A stretch of 64,000 nt of DNA from Verrucomicrobiota bacterium (GCA_038744685.1 JBCDMB010000006.1:32176-96175), one strand, 5' to 3'; numbered from the stretch's first letter, positions 1 through 9,271 are shown. Translations and numbers: made by a program. Notes: generated by a model not told the origin, from the letters alone.

Positions 1-145
1 AATAACCCGATGGACGGGTCAATAGCCAATACAAAGTTTCACGTTAGGTGAGGTTGCCGAACGCACTCGTCATCTCGTTCTTCTAATTCTTCATTTCTAG
101 CTTGATCTACCTTCAAATGACCCTTCTATTCCTCCCCTTTGCCGC

Positions 146-223
146 GTCCCGTTCGTCTAGCCAGGCCTAGGACACTGGGTTTTCATCCCAGCAACAGGGG
201 TTCGAATCCCCTACGGGACGCCA
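146..223 (+). tRNA. tRNA-Glu (anticodon UUC)
   Basis: A full cloverleaf can be drawn. The 7-bp acceptor stem pairs 146-152 (GTCCCGT) with 213-219 (ACGGGAC), the anticodon stem CTGGG/CCCAG encloses the loop TTTTCAT (anticodon TTC), and the T arm is CAGGG GTTCGAAT CCCTA-like. The discriminator G is followed by an encoded CCA (221-223). It reads glutamate codons GAA/GAG and stands alone, with no second tRNA beside it. The next gene on this strand starts about 210 bp downstream. Confidence 0.95.
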
Positions 224-433
224 AATCATTTTTCACTCCGCAGGGAGGGTCAACAAAGGGTGTTGGCTCCGCTCTTTCTCCAGGAAGAAGAGCCCCACGG
301 ATCCGTTCGCGATTCTCGCATCGGCGTACCCTGAAGTGCTGCCAAAAACGCAGCGGGCATTTGTCGTCGCCAGGCCTGAGATTTTTCCCTGATTGCTTTT
401 CGTTGCTACCTCGTAAGGGTAGTTCCGTCTAGC

Positions 434-1879
434 ATGGTCATTCTTTCGAACATGAGAATCGGCAAGCGGTTAATCGCCGGATTCGGGTGCATTCTCGTGA
501 CGATCGTATTGCTAGCCGTTTTGGCCATCTTCCAGATCAATCGCCTCGCGCAGCAGACGAGACTCATCTTTGAACATCCCTTCACGGTAATGACCGAAAT
601 CGCCGAAACGGAAGTGCGTATACTCGAGATGCACCGAGAGATGAAAGATCTGGTTGCCTATCCGACCATTGAAGAGAAAATTGCCTCGGGCGAAAAGGTT
701 CAACGACTGGAAGCACGAGTTCTCTTCCTTCTTGAAAGAGTGCGCGAACGCTTTTTGGGGGATTTAAGCGAGATCGATGCTCTACGGGCTGCGGTGCTGG
801 ATTGGAGACCCATTCGCGACGAGGTCATCTATCTAAACGTCGAAAAGGAAGACCCTGTTGCCGCCGAAATAACCCGAGGAAAAGGCGCTCGGCACGTCGT
901 TTTGATTCAGGAGAAGCTAGCTTCTGTGCGCAACTTCGCCCAAGAGAAGGCAGCCCAGGCCAAACAACGCGCGAATCAATTGAAACAAAGGTCCGTCATT
1001 GTTACTCTGCTTGCGATGATCACGGTCTTCGTGATTGCCTTGGCCCTAGCACTGCGCATCACCCGAAGTATCACTGACCCTCTTTCCCAGCTAGACCATT
1101 CTATTGCCCGAGTATCGGAAGGAGACTACAAAAGCCAAATCCGAAGCACTTCGAAAGATGAACTCGGGCGCCTGACCCGATCGTTCAACGAGATGACCAC
1201 TCGAATCGATGAGCAGAATCGGGTGATTGCCGAGAAGAATCGGGAGAATGAGTCACTTCTTCTCAATGTTCTCCCTGAGGGAATAGCCGGTAGACTCAAA
1301 AAGGGAGAGCAACGCATCGCGGATTTCTTTCCAGAGGTCTCTGTTCTCTTTGCAGATATCGTTGGCTTCACTCCGATGACGAGAGAGTCAACCCCACAAA
1401 ATGTCGTCGAGTTTCTCGACGAGTTGTTCTCAGCCTTTGACTCCATTGCCCAAAAATACGGCGTCGAGAAAATCAAAACCATAGGAGACGCCTACATGGC
1501 CGTTTCTGGACTTAGCCAGCCGAACGATTCGCCGACTGAAGCACTTGTCTTTGTAGGACTAGAGCTCATCGACGCTACAGAATTAATCAACGAGAAGTAT
1601 GGCACCGAGGTATCTCTCCGCGTTGGGATCCATAGCGGTCCCGTTGTCGCTGGAGTAATTGGCAAGTCGAAGTTCATCTACGATCTGTGGGGAGATACGG
1701 TCAATATCGCGAACCGAATGGAATCGCATGGCATCGCTGGGCGAGTGCAGACCTCAGATACGGTTAAACAAAAGGTCGAAAGTGCTTTTTCGTTCGAACC
1801 GAGGAGAGGAATCGAGATCAAAGGGAGAGGCAAACAAGACGTGTGGCTGGTGATAGGGCCCAAACCGAAGTTTGGTTAG
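434..1879 (+). CDS. Membrane-bound class III adenylate cyclase with HAMP domain
   Basis: Predicted to make cAMP from ATP at the inner membrane in response to a periplasmic signal. Order of parts in the 481-aa protein: TM1 about residues 13-34, a helical periplasmic region of about 150 residues resembling four-helix-bundle sensors, TM2 about 188-208, HAMP about 209-262, a short linker helix, then the class III catalytic domain about 290-470. Visible catalytic residues are metal ligands D308 (FADIVGFT) and D352 (TIGDAYM), adenine-specifying K348 and D417 (YDLWGDTVN), and transition-state residues N424 and R428. The Lys/Asp pair argues for adenylate rather than guanylate cyclase (family knowledge). 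The gene is monocistronic. An in-frame ATG at residue 7 is an alternative start. No CRP-like regulator is in this window. Confidence 0.9.
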   Translation: MVILSNMRIGKRLIAGFGCILVTIVLLAVLAIFQINRLAQQTRLIFEHPFTVMTEIAETEVRILEMHREMKDLVAYPTIEEKIASGEKVQRLEARVLFLLERVRERFLGDLSEIDALRAAVLDWRPIRDEVIYLNVEKEDPVAAEITRGKGARHVVLIQEKLASVRNFAQEKAAQAKQRANQLKQRSVIVTLLAMITVFVIALALALRITRSITDPLSQLDHSIARVSEGDYKSQIRSTSKDELGRLTRSFNEMTTRIDEQNRVIAEKNRENESLLLNVLPEGIAGRLKKGEQRIADFFPEVSVLFADIVGFTPMTRESTPQNVVEFLDELFSAFDSIAQKYGVEKIKTIGDAYMAVSGLSQPNDSPTEALVFVGLELIDATELINEKYGTEVSLRVGIHSGPVVAGVIGKSKFIYDLWGDTVNIANRMESHGIAGRVQTSDTVKQKVESAFSFEPRRGIEIKGRGKQDVWLVIGPKPKFG

Positions 1880-1940
1880 CACTGCTTCCAGCGTAACCGA
1901 ACAGCAGTTTGATTAATGAAAAAAAACCTCTTGGTCTCCT

Positions 1941-2246
1941 TTAGAGCACTTTTCGATTAGGTTGAACCGTCAGGTGGGATTTAAAATGAGAGCAGCGCAC
2001 TTGTCCCGCCGTAGCTTCTCAGCGAAGGAGGAAGGCGGCTTGGTGTGTAGCGGGCTAAAGCCCGTGAACACCAAGCTAACGCAGCGAACTCTCAGTTTAA
2101 CCCCATCCGGAGGACTGGCTGCTTTTGAGCCCCAACAGCGTTCGAGCGACGCTCACGCACTTCTAGTGCGCAGCGCGTCGCTCCGCCTCGTTGAGGCGCA
2201 AAAGCAGCTCAGCCTGATGGTTCAAACTAATCGAAAAGTGCTCTAA
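1941..2246. mobile_element. MITE-like element with 34-bp terminal inverted repeats
   Basis: The ends 1941-1974 and 2213-2246 are 34-bp inverted repeats with two mismatches, starting TTAGAGCACTTTTCG and ending CGAAAAGTGCTCTAA. The interior carries two strong hairpins: one near 2039-2079 with the arm GCTTGGTGT/ACACCAAGC around CGGGCTAAAGCCCG, and one near 2145-2186 built on GAGCGACGC/GCGTCGCTC. No transposase is encoded; a 94-codon open frame inside has no protein-like character. The outer TTA/TAA is part of the repeat, so a target duplication cannot be separated from it. The right end overlaps the stop codon of the M16-like gene (2243-2245). This fills the 363-bp space between the cyclase and that gene. 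Confidence 0.75.
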
Positions 2247-3472
2247 TCGACCGATTCCGGCAAAAGGCGAAGGGTAGAGAATTGCTTCTGACCCCACTCT
2301 TCCTCCGTCCAGACTTTGAGAGTGTCCAGGGAAATCTCTTTCAGTTGAACCTCTTCGTTCTCGCCAAGATCAGACTGCCAACCAATCACGGCACGTGTGG
2401 CGAGTCGGTAACTCCTCCACGAGGCTCTTTGCCGATTTATTCGTAAACCTGACAAAACCATCGCCTTTCCTGCTGCCATCTCGTCAGGAGTAAACCCTTC
2501 CCTAGACAGCCTTCGGAAAACGCTTTGCAGTTGATCGACCAGAAACTCTGTCTGATTTCTTTCACATCCCGCAACAACGCCAAACACTCCGGCGGAGAGA
2601 CCCACCACCTGACGGGCATAACAAAAATAAGCCAGTCCATGACTTTCCCGAATCTCCTCAAAAAGAGGTCCGGACAATCCGTTCAAACTCGCTAAAGCCA
2701 ATCTACCTAAGAGCGACTGTATGCCGTCTGTCTCAGGCCCAGTTCGGAGAGCGTGCACTACGATCGCCTGTGCCCGATCATGCTCCTCTCTTCGATCCAA
2801 GGAACCGACATGGGATCGATCATTGTTCAAAAAGGGGGTCTTGTTCTCTCTCCTGCCGAGAGAAAAATGACGGCCGACGATTCTACAAACAGACTCCACA
2901 TCAAATTCACCGCTGATCGCCATAGCGGTGTGCCCCCGTCTGATAATTCTCTCTCCTAATGATTTCAATTGGCAGAAAGACACCTGCTGAAGATCTTCCT
3001 CGCGCCCATCCGGCGAATCGGCAAGGGAAGATCCAGCCAACAGATACTGTCGCATTTGGCGAAAAGCTTTTGACGAAGGATCGTCCCTCTCCTCCTGAAT
3101 CAATGAAGTCCGAACGTTTCTCTCCCTGTCCAAAAGCCCGGGATCCTCGATAATCGAGACCAGCAACTGAGACAGGAATGCCAATGAGTCACACACAACC
3201 TCAGGCCTGACTGAAAAACGCAAACCACAAACTACGTCTCCACAGAAGGATGATAAGCCACCACCCCATCCTCCAAACTTCTCTGCAACCTCAATGTCGC
3301 TGACAACTCCCGCTCCCGAACGAATGTAGTCCATGAGCAACGCGGAATACCCCAACTGCCCCGGTGCTTCCCAAAATTCCGGTCCCGTGAAAGCAATACA
3401 GACACTTGCAAACCCTCTTTCTGGAAGCAGATCGAGAATGAGACCTTCGGGGACACCTGAAACAAAGCTCAT
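2243..3472 (-). CDS. M16-family peptidase homologue, non-catalytic subunit
   Basis: A 409-aa protein with the overall two-domain layout of M16B peptidases, including a mid-protein segment GLSGPLFEEIRESHGLAYFC typical of the second half of the family. The N-terminal HxxEH zinc motif is absent: the matching region reads GQLGYSALLMDYIRSG. It is therefore probably the inactive partner of an M16 heterodimer, as in mitochondrial processing peptidase or bacterial two-gene M16B systems. It overlaps the upstream catalytic gene by 4 bp, which indicates translational coupling. No signal peptide is seen. The C-terminal codons end SVD-stop exactly at the edge of the MITE-like repeat, so the native C-terminus may once have been different. 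Confidence 0.85.
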   Translation of the reverse strand: MSFVSGVPEGLILDLLPERGFASVCIAFTGPEFWEAPGQLGYSALLMDYIRSGAGVVSDIEVAEKFGGWGGGLSSFCGDVVCGLRFSVRPEVVCDSLAFLSQLLVSIIEDPGLLDRERNVRTSLIQEERDDPSSKAFRQMRQYLLAGSSLADSPDGREEDLQQVSFCQLKSLGERIIRRGHTAMAISGEFDVESVCRIVGRHFSLGRRENKTPFLNNDRSHVGSLDRREEHDRAQAIVVHALRTGPETDGIQSLLGRLALASLNGLSGPLFEEIRESHGLAYFCYARQVVGLSAGVFGVVAGCERNQTEFLVDQLQSVFRRLSREGFTPDEMAAGKAMVLSGLRINRQRASWRSYRLATRAVIGWQSDLGENEEVQLKEISLDTLKVWTEEEWGQKQFSTLRLLPESVD

Positions 3473-4692
3473 CTATCTGCCGAACTCAGCTGCCCGACCA
3501 CTGCTTTCGCCGTGTTCACTACTCCCCCCACAAAATTCCGGAAGTCTTCCTGTTTCAGACTGCGCAATTCCTCCATTTCAACCGAGGAATCCAAAACCTC
3601 TCCAAAGAGTCGATAGCCGTCGCCTATCCATTCTGCCAAACCATCGATCGACTCGATCCTGCTCATCATACGGAAAGCCAAACGATCTCTTCCATCAGTG
3701 AACCAATCGTCGATTGAATCACCGCGGGCAATTTGCTCAAACTCAGCAAGGATCGTTTTTTCCACCTTGCCTAGGTTCTCGCGATCCGCCGTCCAAGACA
3801 AAACCAACACTGAGCAGCCCCCAACCGGAAAGATGAAACCATCGACTTGGTGAACGAGTGAGTTCTCCAGCCGGAGCACCCGATTGAGGAGACTGCTCTC
3901 CCCACCGACGAGCGATTCGAGAAGAACTTCTGCCTGAAGAGCGGTTCTCGGAGTGTCGATTTTCAGAGGAAAGATCAGGCTGCCTCGGCTCCCTTCCCAA
4001 CTACCGGTCAGTCGAACCTGAGCCGCTCCCTGCTCTCCGGACCATCGTGCAGGATCTCGCAGAGACTTGTTTTTCCGAGGCACCAAAAACTTCGCCCGAA
4101 GCCGTAGTTCCTCCGAAATATCACCTGCGAGAAGGAGAAAACACTCCCCCGAAAAGTAGTTTTCACGGTGAAAAGATCGAAGCGCGTGCAAATCCAAATT
4201 TAAAAATGAGGGCTCCAAGCCGATCACCGGATAGCGACAAGTGTCCGAAGGAAAAGCAGCTCGCATCATCTCCTCAAAAAGATGATTCTCGGGATCATCC
4301 CGCGTCATAGCGATCTCCCGAAGGATAACCTCCCTTTCAGATTCGAATCCATGATCCGAAAGAGCCGGGTGCCAAACGAAATCGGCCAAGAGATCAAGCC
4401 CCTCGACTGCATTTTCTGCCGGTAATTCAATATGGTAGACGGTCCGATCGTAAGAGGTGTAGGCGTTTAAATATCCTCCAAGCAACTCCGCTTGGCGATT
4501 GATCATGGCCGCAGAGCGGGATTCTGTTCCCTTAAAAACCATATGCTCAAGAAAATGAGCCAGTCCGCTCCCTACCCAACCATCCTTCTCAGCGCAGCTA
4601 CCCGCTCCGATCCAGATCTGTAGGGAAACCACTCCAACGCCCGGCCTGTTCACCTCGACGACAGGCACTGTATCCTGCTCCGCTATACCCAC
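3469..4692 (-). CDS. M16-family zinc metallopeptidase, catalytic subunit
   Basis: A 407-aa protein with the inverted zinc-binding motif HFLEH at residues 46-50, followed by MVFKGT and, about 76 residues later, the glutamate-rich ligand region ESEREVILREI. These are the signature features of processing-peptidase-type M16B proteases. YDRTVYHIELPAEN is the usual strand after the zinc site. No signal peptide is seen, so it is cytoplasmic unless exported by another route. It is the first gene of a two-gene unit with the non-catalytic paralogue (4-bp overlap), and the two probably form a heterodimer that degrades or processes peptides. Substrate unknown. Confidence 0.9.
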   Translation of the reverse strand: MGIAEQDTVPVVEVNRPGVGVVSLQIWIGAGSCAEKDGWVGSGLAHFLEHMVFKGTESRSAAMINRQAELLGGYLNAYTSYDRTVYHIELPAENAVEGLDLLADFVWHPALSDHGFESEREVILREIAMTRDDPENHLFEEMMRAAFPSDTCRYPVIGLEPSFLNLDLHALRSFHRENYFSGECFLLLAGDISEELRLRAKFLVPRKNKSLRDPARWSGEQGAAQVRLTGSWEGSRGSLIFPLKIDTPRTALQAEVLLESLVGGESSLLNRVLRLENSLVHQVDGFIFPVGGCSVLVLSWTADRENLGKVEKTILAEFEQIARGDSIDDWFTDGRDRLAFRMMSRIESIDGLAEWIGDGYRLFGEVLDSSVEMEELRSLKQEDFRNFVGGVVNTAKAVVGQLSSADR

Positions 4693-4744
4693 GAACTACG
4701 CCGACAAAAAACCACTGCAAAGGTAGAAACTGATTTCGCGACAA

Positions 4745-5167
4745 TTACGGCTTCTCAGGAAGAAAAGGTTCTTCAAAAGCCTCGAAGAAATCGTATCCAC
4801 TCTCAAAGTCCTCGATCCTATCTTCATCGGTCTTGCCAAGAACCCCGTAATCCACGAGTTCAAAGACGATCGTTCCAAAGTCACGGCACGTTTCGATGTT
4901 CCAGTGGTCAAAAACCGCCTTGGTCATTGGGCCATATTGTTCCAACGCATAAGCTCGGATTCCATCCAGCAACTTTTCACCCGAGATATGTTGCCTTGTC
5001 TTGATTTCACCACGCTCTTTCAGCGAGGTCAGCGTGTAGTCCAGACCCTGCCGAACGAAAAGGTAGGCATTGGGGTGGAACCTACCGTTCTCCGCGCAGA
5101 TACGGTCAACCACTTCACTGAACTCTGGTTTTTGCATTTTTGGCAAGATTGCTTGGCTCCCGGCCAA
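4745..5167 (-). CDS. Minf_1886 / TIGR04138-family protein
   Basis: A 140-aa soluble acidic protein. Residues after an internal methionine at position 11 (MQKPEFSEVVDRICAENGRF, then HPNAYLFVRQGLDYT) and the later segment FGTIVFELVDYGVLGKTDED match my memory of a conserved family of Planctomycetes and Verrucomicrobia of unknown function. The start may be residue 11 (position 5137), because the first ten residues look unconserved. It lies 52 bp upstream of the M16 pair on the same strand and could be co-transcribed with it. No catalytic motif is visible. Confidence 0.75.
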   Translation of the reverse strand: MAGSQAILPKMQKPEFSEVVDRICAENGRFHPNAYLFVRQGLDYTLTSLKERGEIKTRQHISGEKLLDGIRAYALEQYGPMTKAVFDHWNIETCRDFGTIVFELVDYGVLGKTDEDRIEDFESGYDFFEAFEEPFLPEKP

Positions 5168-5225
5168 ATCTCAAACGTGAAATACCGAACTTGCGCCAAG
5201 CCGCAATTGCGACGATACGTATCTC

Positions 5226-5669
5226 ATGAAAAGATCCCACTTTTCTTCGCGAAAAACAGATCTGCGCAAAGCCTCCAGCGGTTTCACTCTCCTGGAAGTG
5301 CTGATGGCGATCGCCCTTCTCGCCCTTCTAGTCGGTGTCGTTCTCACCAATGTGGAAGGCCTCTTCAGCGGGGGTCAGGAAAAGGTAGCGACCATTTTTG
5401 TTGAACAGACCGCCCGCACTGGACTTGCCGCATACCGGCTCGATACGGGCAACTATCCTTCAGGAGGTGAAGGTCTACAAGTTCTAGTCGACAAGCCTGC
5501 GGGGGAAGAAGATTGGAGAGGTCCGTACCTCGATGATATCCCCGAAGATCCTTGGGGAAACCCTTACCGTTACCAATTCCCGGGAACCAGAAGCAGCAAA
5601 GGCTACGATGTATGGTCCACCGGCCCCGATGGAACCGACGGGACAAGCGACGATATCGGTAACTGGTAG
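5226..5669 (+). CDS. gspG: Type II secretion major pseudopilin GspG
   Basis: A 147-aa prepilin-like protein: basic leader, then the prepilin peptidase site SSGFTLLEVLMAIALLALL (cleavage after G19, Glu at +5), an N-terminal hydrophobic helix, and the GspG globular domain. Diagnostic parts are YRLDTGNYPSGGEGLQVLV, DPWGNPYRYQFPG and the C-terminal DVWSTGPDGTDGTSDDIGNW, which forms the calcium site in the family. It would build the periplasmic pseudopilus of a type II secretion system. No other gsp genes flank it; both neighbours are unrelated and divergent, so it is a lone copy here. Confidence 0.92.
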   Translation: MKRSHFSSRKTDLRKASSGFTLLEVLMAIALLALLVGVVLTNVEGLFSGGQEKVATIFVEQTARTGLAAYRLDTGNYPSGGEGLQVLVDKPAGEEDWRGPYLDDIPEDPWGNPYRYQFPGTRSSKGYDVWSTGPDGTDGTSDDIGNW

Positions 5670-5986
5670 GAGAAAAGCACCGACCAATTCCGATCCCGCG
5701 AAGCTGGAGACCGCTAATATTCTCTAATCAACGCTGATCCGCCACCAATGTCTGACAGCACAGACCACAAACCAACAAGATACCCCAATCCGGAACATAC
5801 TCTTTCAGGATAAACCGTTTCCATTCTAGCCCATCCAAACCCCTCAAAGATGCCTCTGTTTGATAAGCGCCCATAAGAGAGGATAAGCGGTTCCGGCTAT
5901 GCCGTTGGAAACACCGGAATCTAACCTACCCCCTCTTCTTGCGGCTCTCCTTACCGAATTCGTCTGGCGATAGAGTTCGGATCCCT
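5670..5986. other. 317-bp intergenic region, no gene seen
   Basis: This lies between the convergent gspG and the TIGR03790-family gene. I see no tRNA, no convincing open frame in coding register, no strong hairpin with a T-run and no inverted terminal repeats. It probably holds the 3' ends of both transcripts. Confidence 0.5.
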
Positions 5987-7651
5987 TCACTTTTTCTTAT
6001 TCTTTGGCTCTGGGGGCGGAGGCTTTCTCCGCTCGTATTCCTGTCTAAAATTCTCTGCCTCTACGAAGCTGCCCATACCGTTTGCGATATCGGCGGCCTC
6101 CTGCAGGACAGAGAGCTGCAGAATCAAAGGAGCGTTTGGAGAATCCGCCATCGCGGAAAGAAGTCGCATCGCACTGGTCGTATCTCCAAGCTTCGCAAAC
6201 TCCCCGGCGATACCTACGACCACAGCAATCTCGTCAGGTGCAACACTTATCGAATGGCGGAAGGGAGCCAGCAGATCGAGTGCTTCCACCGCCCGGCCAT
6301 CCTCCCTGAGCAGGCGAGCAGTCTTTAAACCAATCGCAAACCCAGGTGCTTCCAAAAATTTCCTTTTTCCGTAGTCCGCCGCTGCACTCTCACCTTCTTC
6401 ACCGAGGATACGATTCATTTCCCGAATGACCGCGTATTGGGAAAATGGATTCGTAATGGAAATCGAAGAAAGTTGGTCTTCGAGAGGAACCGCAAACGGC
6501 CGGTAAAGCGGATCGCCCAGCACTATCGTCTGCCAACTTAAGAAACGAATACTCTGGAGAGCGGCGTCCGCGAGAGTGTTTCCATTCAACAGACTGGCAA
6601 GGAAGATTACCGGGTTGTGCGTTCCTTCCAAGTAGGGCTCGAACACATTCCCGACGGTCGCCGCAACGCCTCGATCAACCAAACCACCCGACCATCCTAC
6701 ATCACGGTCTTGTAGCGTCGTGGCTGAAAAGCTGTGAATGTGAAAGGCAATTGCCCCGGGAGGAACGGCTACATCGAGATCCTTCCAAGCCCCTTCGATT
6801 GATCGAGCATACCAGCCAAAGTAAAGAGCGGGAGCGTCAAACCGAGCCGACGCCTTTATCGTCGGCTTTCCTCGGTCGATATCGAGATCGTAATTGGATT
6901 GCTCGATGAGGTTGCCCACTTCTTCGAGCCACTCATCTCCGTTTTTGTGAGGACCGCCGATATCTACATACGCTCGACCCCAAAGACCGGTTTCCTCAGC
7001 CTCGATAGCAGAATCAATCATTCTGCGGGCGGTCGTAAAAGACGGCCCATCAATCCGAGAGACCTTGATGATTTTTTCGAGAGAGAAAGCAGACGGGTTG
7101 AATCTCCCGAAGATCGGATTTCTCGTAGGACCTGCCATGCGGTAAGCGTCCCCTGCAAGTAGAGCCAGCTCTGAGTCCACGGAAGCCCGAGTCGTCTGGA
7201 ATGGTTTCGGTAAACGCCTTGTGTCCCGTTCAGCAAAAAAAAGATCCTCGTGCGCCACCCGCAGTGGCACTCCTTTGCAGAGAACCAAGGCTCCAATCTT
7301 ATGACCAAATACAATCGCGTTTCGCCGAGTGAAATCATCACGTCCGGACCGAAAAGTCGCTCTTATCCAACCATCTTCGACCAGGCGATCCTGCAACGGG
7401 TCCCAGATCTCTCCAATGAAATCCATTCCGGAAAGGGTTTCCTTCTCAGGCATTGGAAGGGCGACAATATTCTCTTCCGGGATCCCCCTTCGTTCTGCGT
7501 AATACTCTGCAAGCTCTACCGATTTCGAGTTCGATGAGTTTGCCACAATCACTACAGACTCCGGATCTATGGCAGAAGCTGAACCTGAAAAACCAAAGGC
7601 GCACAGGTGCAAAGCGAAGAGCACAAACGGAGTTCGAACAGTGCGGACCAT
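5987..7651 (-). CDS. TIGR03790-family secreted protein
   Basis: From the preferred ATG at 7651 the protein is 554 aa and begins with a clear signal peptide (MVRTVRTPFVLFALHLCAF, cleavage near SASA-IDPE). The family-typical start follows: VVIVANSSNSKSVELAEYY, AERRGIPEENIVALPMP. Further conserved parts are IGALVLCKGVPLRV, FGWYARSIEGAW and IAFHIHSFSATTLQ. The C-terminal third is helical and TPR-like (LLREDGRAVEALDLL). Function is unknown in the family, which occurs in Planctomycetes, Verrucomicrobia and Cyanobacteria. A longer frame begins with TTG at 7720, but ATG 7651 has an AAAGGGTG ribosome site and places the signal peptide at the N-terminus. It follows the amidase gene by 52 bp. Confidence 0.85.
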   Translation of the reverse strand: MVRTVRTPFVLFALHLCAFGFSGSASAIDPESVVIVANSSNSKSVELAEYYAERRGIPEENIVALPMPEKETLSGMDFIGEIWDPLQDRLVEDGWIRATFRSGRDDFTRRNAIVFGHKIGALVLCKGVPLRVAHEDLFFAERDTRRLPKPFQTTRASVDSELALLAGDAYRMAGPTRNPIFGRFNPSAFSLEKIIKVSRIDGPSFTTARRMIDSAIEAEETGLWGRAYVDIGGPHKNGDEWLEEVGNLIEQSNYDLDIDRGKPTIKASARFDAPALYFGWYARSIEGAWKDLDVAVPPGAIAFHIHSFSATTLQDRDVGWSGGLVDRGVAATVGNVFEPYLEGTHNPVIFLASLLNGNTLADAALQSIRFLSWQTIVLGDPLYRPFAVPLEDQLSSISITNPFSQYAVIREMNRILGEEGESAAADYGKRKFLEAPGFAIGLKTARLLREDGRAVEALDLLAPFRHSISVAPDEIAVVVGIAGEFAKLGDTTSAMRLLSAMADSPNAPLILQLSVLQEAADIANGMGSFVEAENFRQEYERRKPPPPEPKNKKK

Positions 7652-7703
7652 TCGATCACCCTTTCCGAATCCCGGGAAACGGACAAGCGGAAACAGGAAA
7701 AGC

Positions 7704-8690
7704 CTACGGCGATGTTTCAAGCCGCATCAAGGTGCGCCGGTATCGCAAAACTCCCTGAGTGACGGCGTCAGCCAAACGGTTGAGAAAGGCTGGTTGTTTC
7801 AAGAGTAGAGCGGTCTGCGAATTCGACAGGAATCCCAATTCGAGAAGAGCACCCGGAGAATCCAGGTCTTCTAAAACCGTGAAGCGAGCCCGCTTCAGAC
7901 CTCTATCCGGAAGACCTGTCCCTTTCACCATCTCGCTCTGGATGTAGAAACCGAGCAAGGCATTCCAGTGATCATTTGCATTCCCGGGGTAGCCCCGCCT
8001 GTCCACAGGTTCCACATTTGTTCTCCCCGAAGATGGATCACCACGAAGGGTATAAACAAAAGTCTCTACTCCTCTTACCGACGGGTTTGCTGCGTTAAAG
8101 TGAATGCTGAGAAAAATGTCTGCCTGGAGACGGTTCGACGATTCCGGTCGATCGTCCAATGGAATGAAACGATCGTCTCTTCTCGACAGCCGAACCTCAA
8201 ATCCCTCAGCGGAGAGTCTTTGCGCAATCAATCGAGATACCGCGAGCGCCAAATCCTTCTCCTGAATACCCATCGCGGAATTTACCGCTCCGGGATCCTT
8301 CCCTCCATGTCCGGGATCGATTACTACCTTCCGGTAGCCCGGTGAATTACCGACGACCCTTGGCATGAGGATTGGCTTTAGCAAACGTTCCCAATCATCG
8401 GTTGAAAGATAAAGCCCTCCCCGGCTCTGCCATACAGGGTTTCCCAGGAAGATCTTTAATCCGTTCAGCCACATGATCCTCGAAGCCGCTTTAAAGTCGA
8501 GCACGACCCATTCACCCTTCAAACGTACTTCCCTCTCGCTTTCCCCAGGCCCCATCTTCAGGCCAAGGTCCTTAGCAATTTTTGACAGCCCGATGAACTC
8601 GGGTCTGTCCGGTTCCTGAGCGGTAACCAAACACGCCAGAAACAGGAGACCAATCACGATTCCGGGAACTTTACCCGGGCGAACCATCAC
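7704..8690 (-). CDS. N-acetylmuramoyl-L-alanine amidase (Amidase_3)
   Basis: A 328-aa exported peptidoglycan hydrolase. It has a hydrophobic signal peptide (about residues 8-24), an N-terminal domain of about 100 residues resembling the copper-amine-oxidase-like/AMIN linker, then the Amidase_3 domain from about residue 120. Zinc and catalytic features visible are [15 protein letters not shown] (first His), [11 protein letters not shown] (Glu), [10 protein letters not shown] (second His) and the terminal LLELGFLSN (catalytic Glu). It would cleave the bond between MurNAc and the stem peptide during growth or septation. It overlaps infC by 4 bp and precedes the TIGR03790 gene, so the three probably share a transcript. 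Confidence 0.93.
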   Translation of the reverse strand: MMVRPGKVPGIVIGLLFLACLVTAQEPDRPEFIGLSKIAKDLGLKMGPGESEREVRLKGEWVVLDFKAASRIMWLNGLKIFLGNPVWQSRGGLYLSTDDWERLLKPILMPRVVGNSPGYRKVVIDPGHGGKDPGAVNSAMGIQEKDLALAVSRLIAQRLSAEGFEVRLSRRDDRFIPLDDRPESSNRLQADIFLSIHFNAANPSVRGVETFVYTLRGDPSSGRTNVEPVDRRGYPGNANDHWNALLGFYIQSEMVKGTGLPDRGLKRARFTVLEDLDSPGALLELGFLSNSQTALLLKQPAFLNRLADAVTQGVLRYRRTLMRLETSP

Positions 8691-9271
8691 TCGACTTCTT
8701 CGGAACTAAATCGCCTTTTCCGGCGGCTTGACGGAAGAGGCGAAAGAGTCACCGAAATGTTTCGTCCCGCCAAGCGTGGGTCATTGTCAGCGGCCGCCAT
8801 CGTATCGAGGTCGTCAATCGCTCTTTTGATCGTTTCAAAGCCCAAGTCGGTGTGTTCCATTTCCCGTCCTCGGAACATGAGAGTCAGCTTGAGCTTGTTC
8901 CCCTTATCGAGGAAATCCTCAGCACGGCGAATCTTGGTCAGGTAATCATGGGTATCGATTTTAACCCTGAACTTTACCTCTTTGAGTTTCTGCGAGGTGC
9001 TCTTCGACTCTTTCTGCTTCTTGCTCTGTTCGTACATGTATTTCCCGAAGTCGAGAATACGGCAGACCGGAGGACGCGAATTCGGTGCTACTTCAACGAG
9101 ATCGAGCCCAACGCTCTTCGCCAAATCGAGGGCATCTTTCGTCGGCATGACACCAATCATTTTTCCCTCTGGACCAATTACCCGGATTTCGGGGACGCGA
9201 ATTCGATCGTTTCGCCTCGGGCCGGTTTGAACCGAACGCCGATGCCGGCTGGAAGATGGGATCCTGCCCAT
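8687..9271 (-). CDS. infC: Translation initiation factor IF-3
   Basis: A 194-aa protein with both IF-3 domains. The N-domain carries [36 protein letters not shown] and [19 protein letters not shown]. The C-domain carries [39 protein letters not shown] and the 30S-binding end. It prevents premature 50S joining and proofreads initiator tRNA. About 15 basic residues precede the conserved start, and no clear ribosome site precedes the ATG at 9271. infC often uses a rare start codon for autoregulation, so the true start could lie a little downstream. rpmI/rplT, its usual partners, are not adjacent. Confidence 0.95.
   Translation of the reverse strand: MGRIPSSSRHRRSVQTGPRRNDRIRVPEIRVIGPEGKMIGVMPTKDALDLAKSVGLDLVEVAPNSRPPVCRILDFGKYMYEQSKKQKESKSTSQKLKEVKFRVKIDTHDYLTKIRRAEDFLDKGNKLKLTLMFRGREMEHTDLGFETIKRAIDDLDTMAAADNDPRLAGRNISVTLSPLPSSRRKRRFSSEEVE

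Noticed and set aside
139-432. 97-codon open frame over the tRNA-Glu gene
   Set aside because: It runs through the tRNA and has no protein-like composition.
1962-2246. 94-codon open frame within the MITE
   Set aside because: It covers the inverted repeats and hairpins; the translation is not protein-like.
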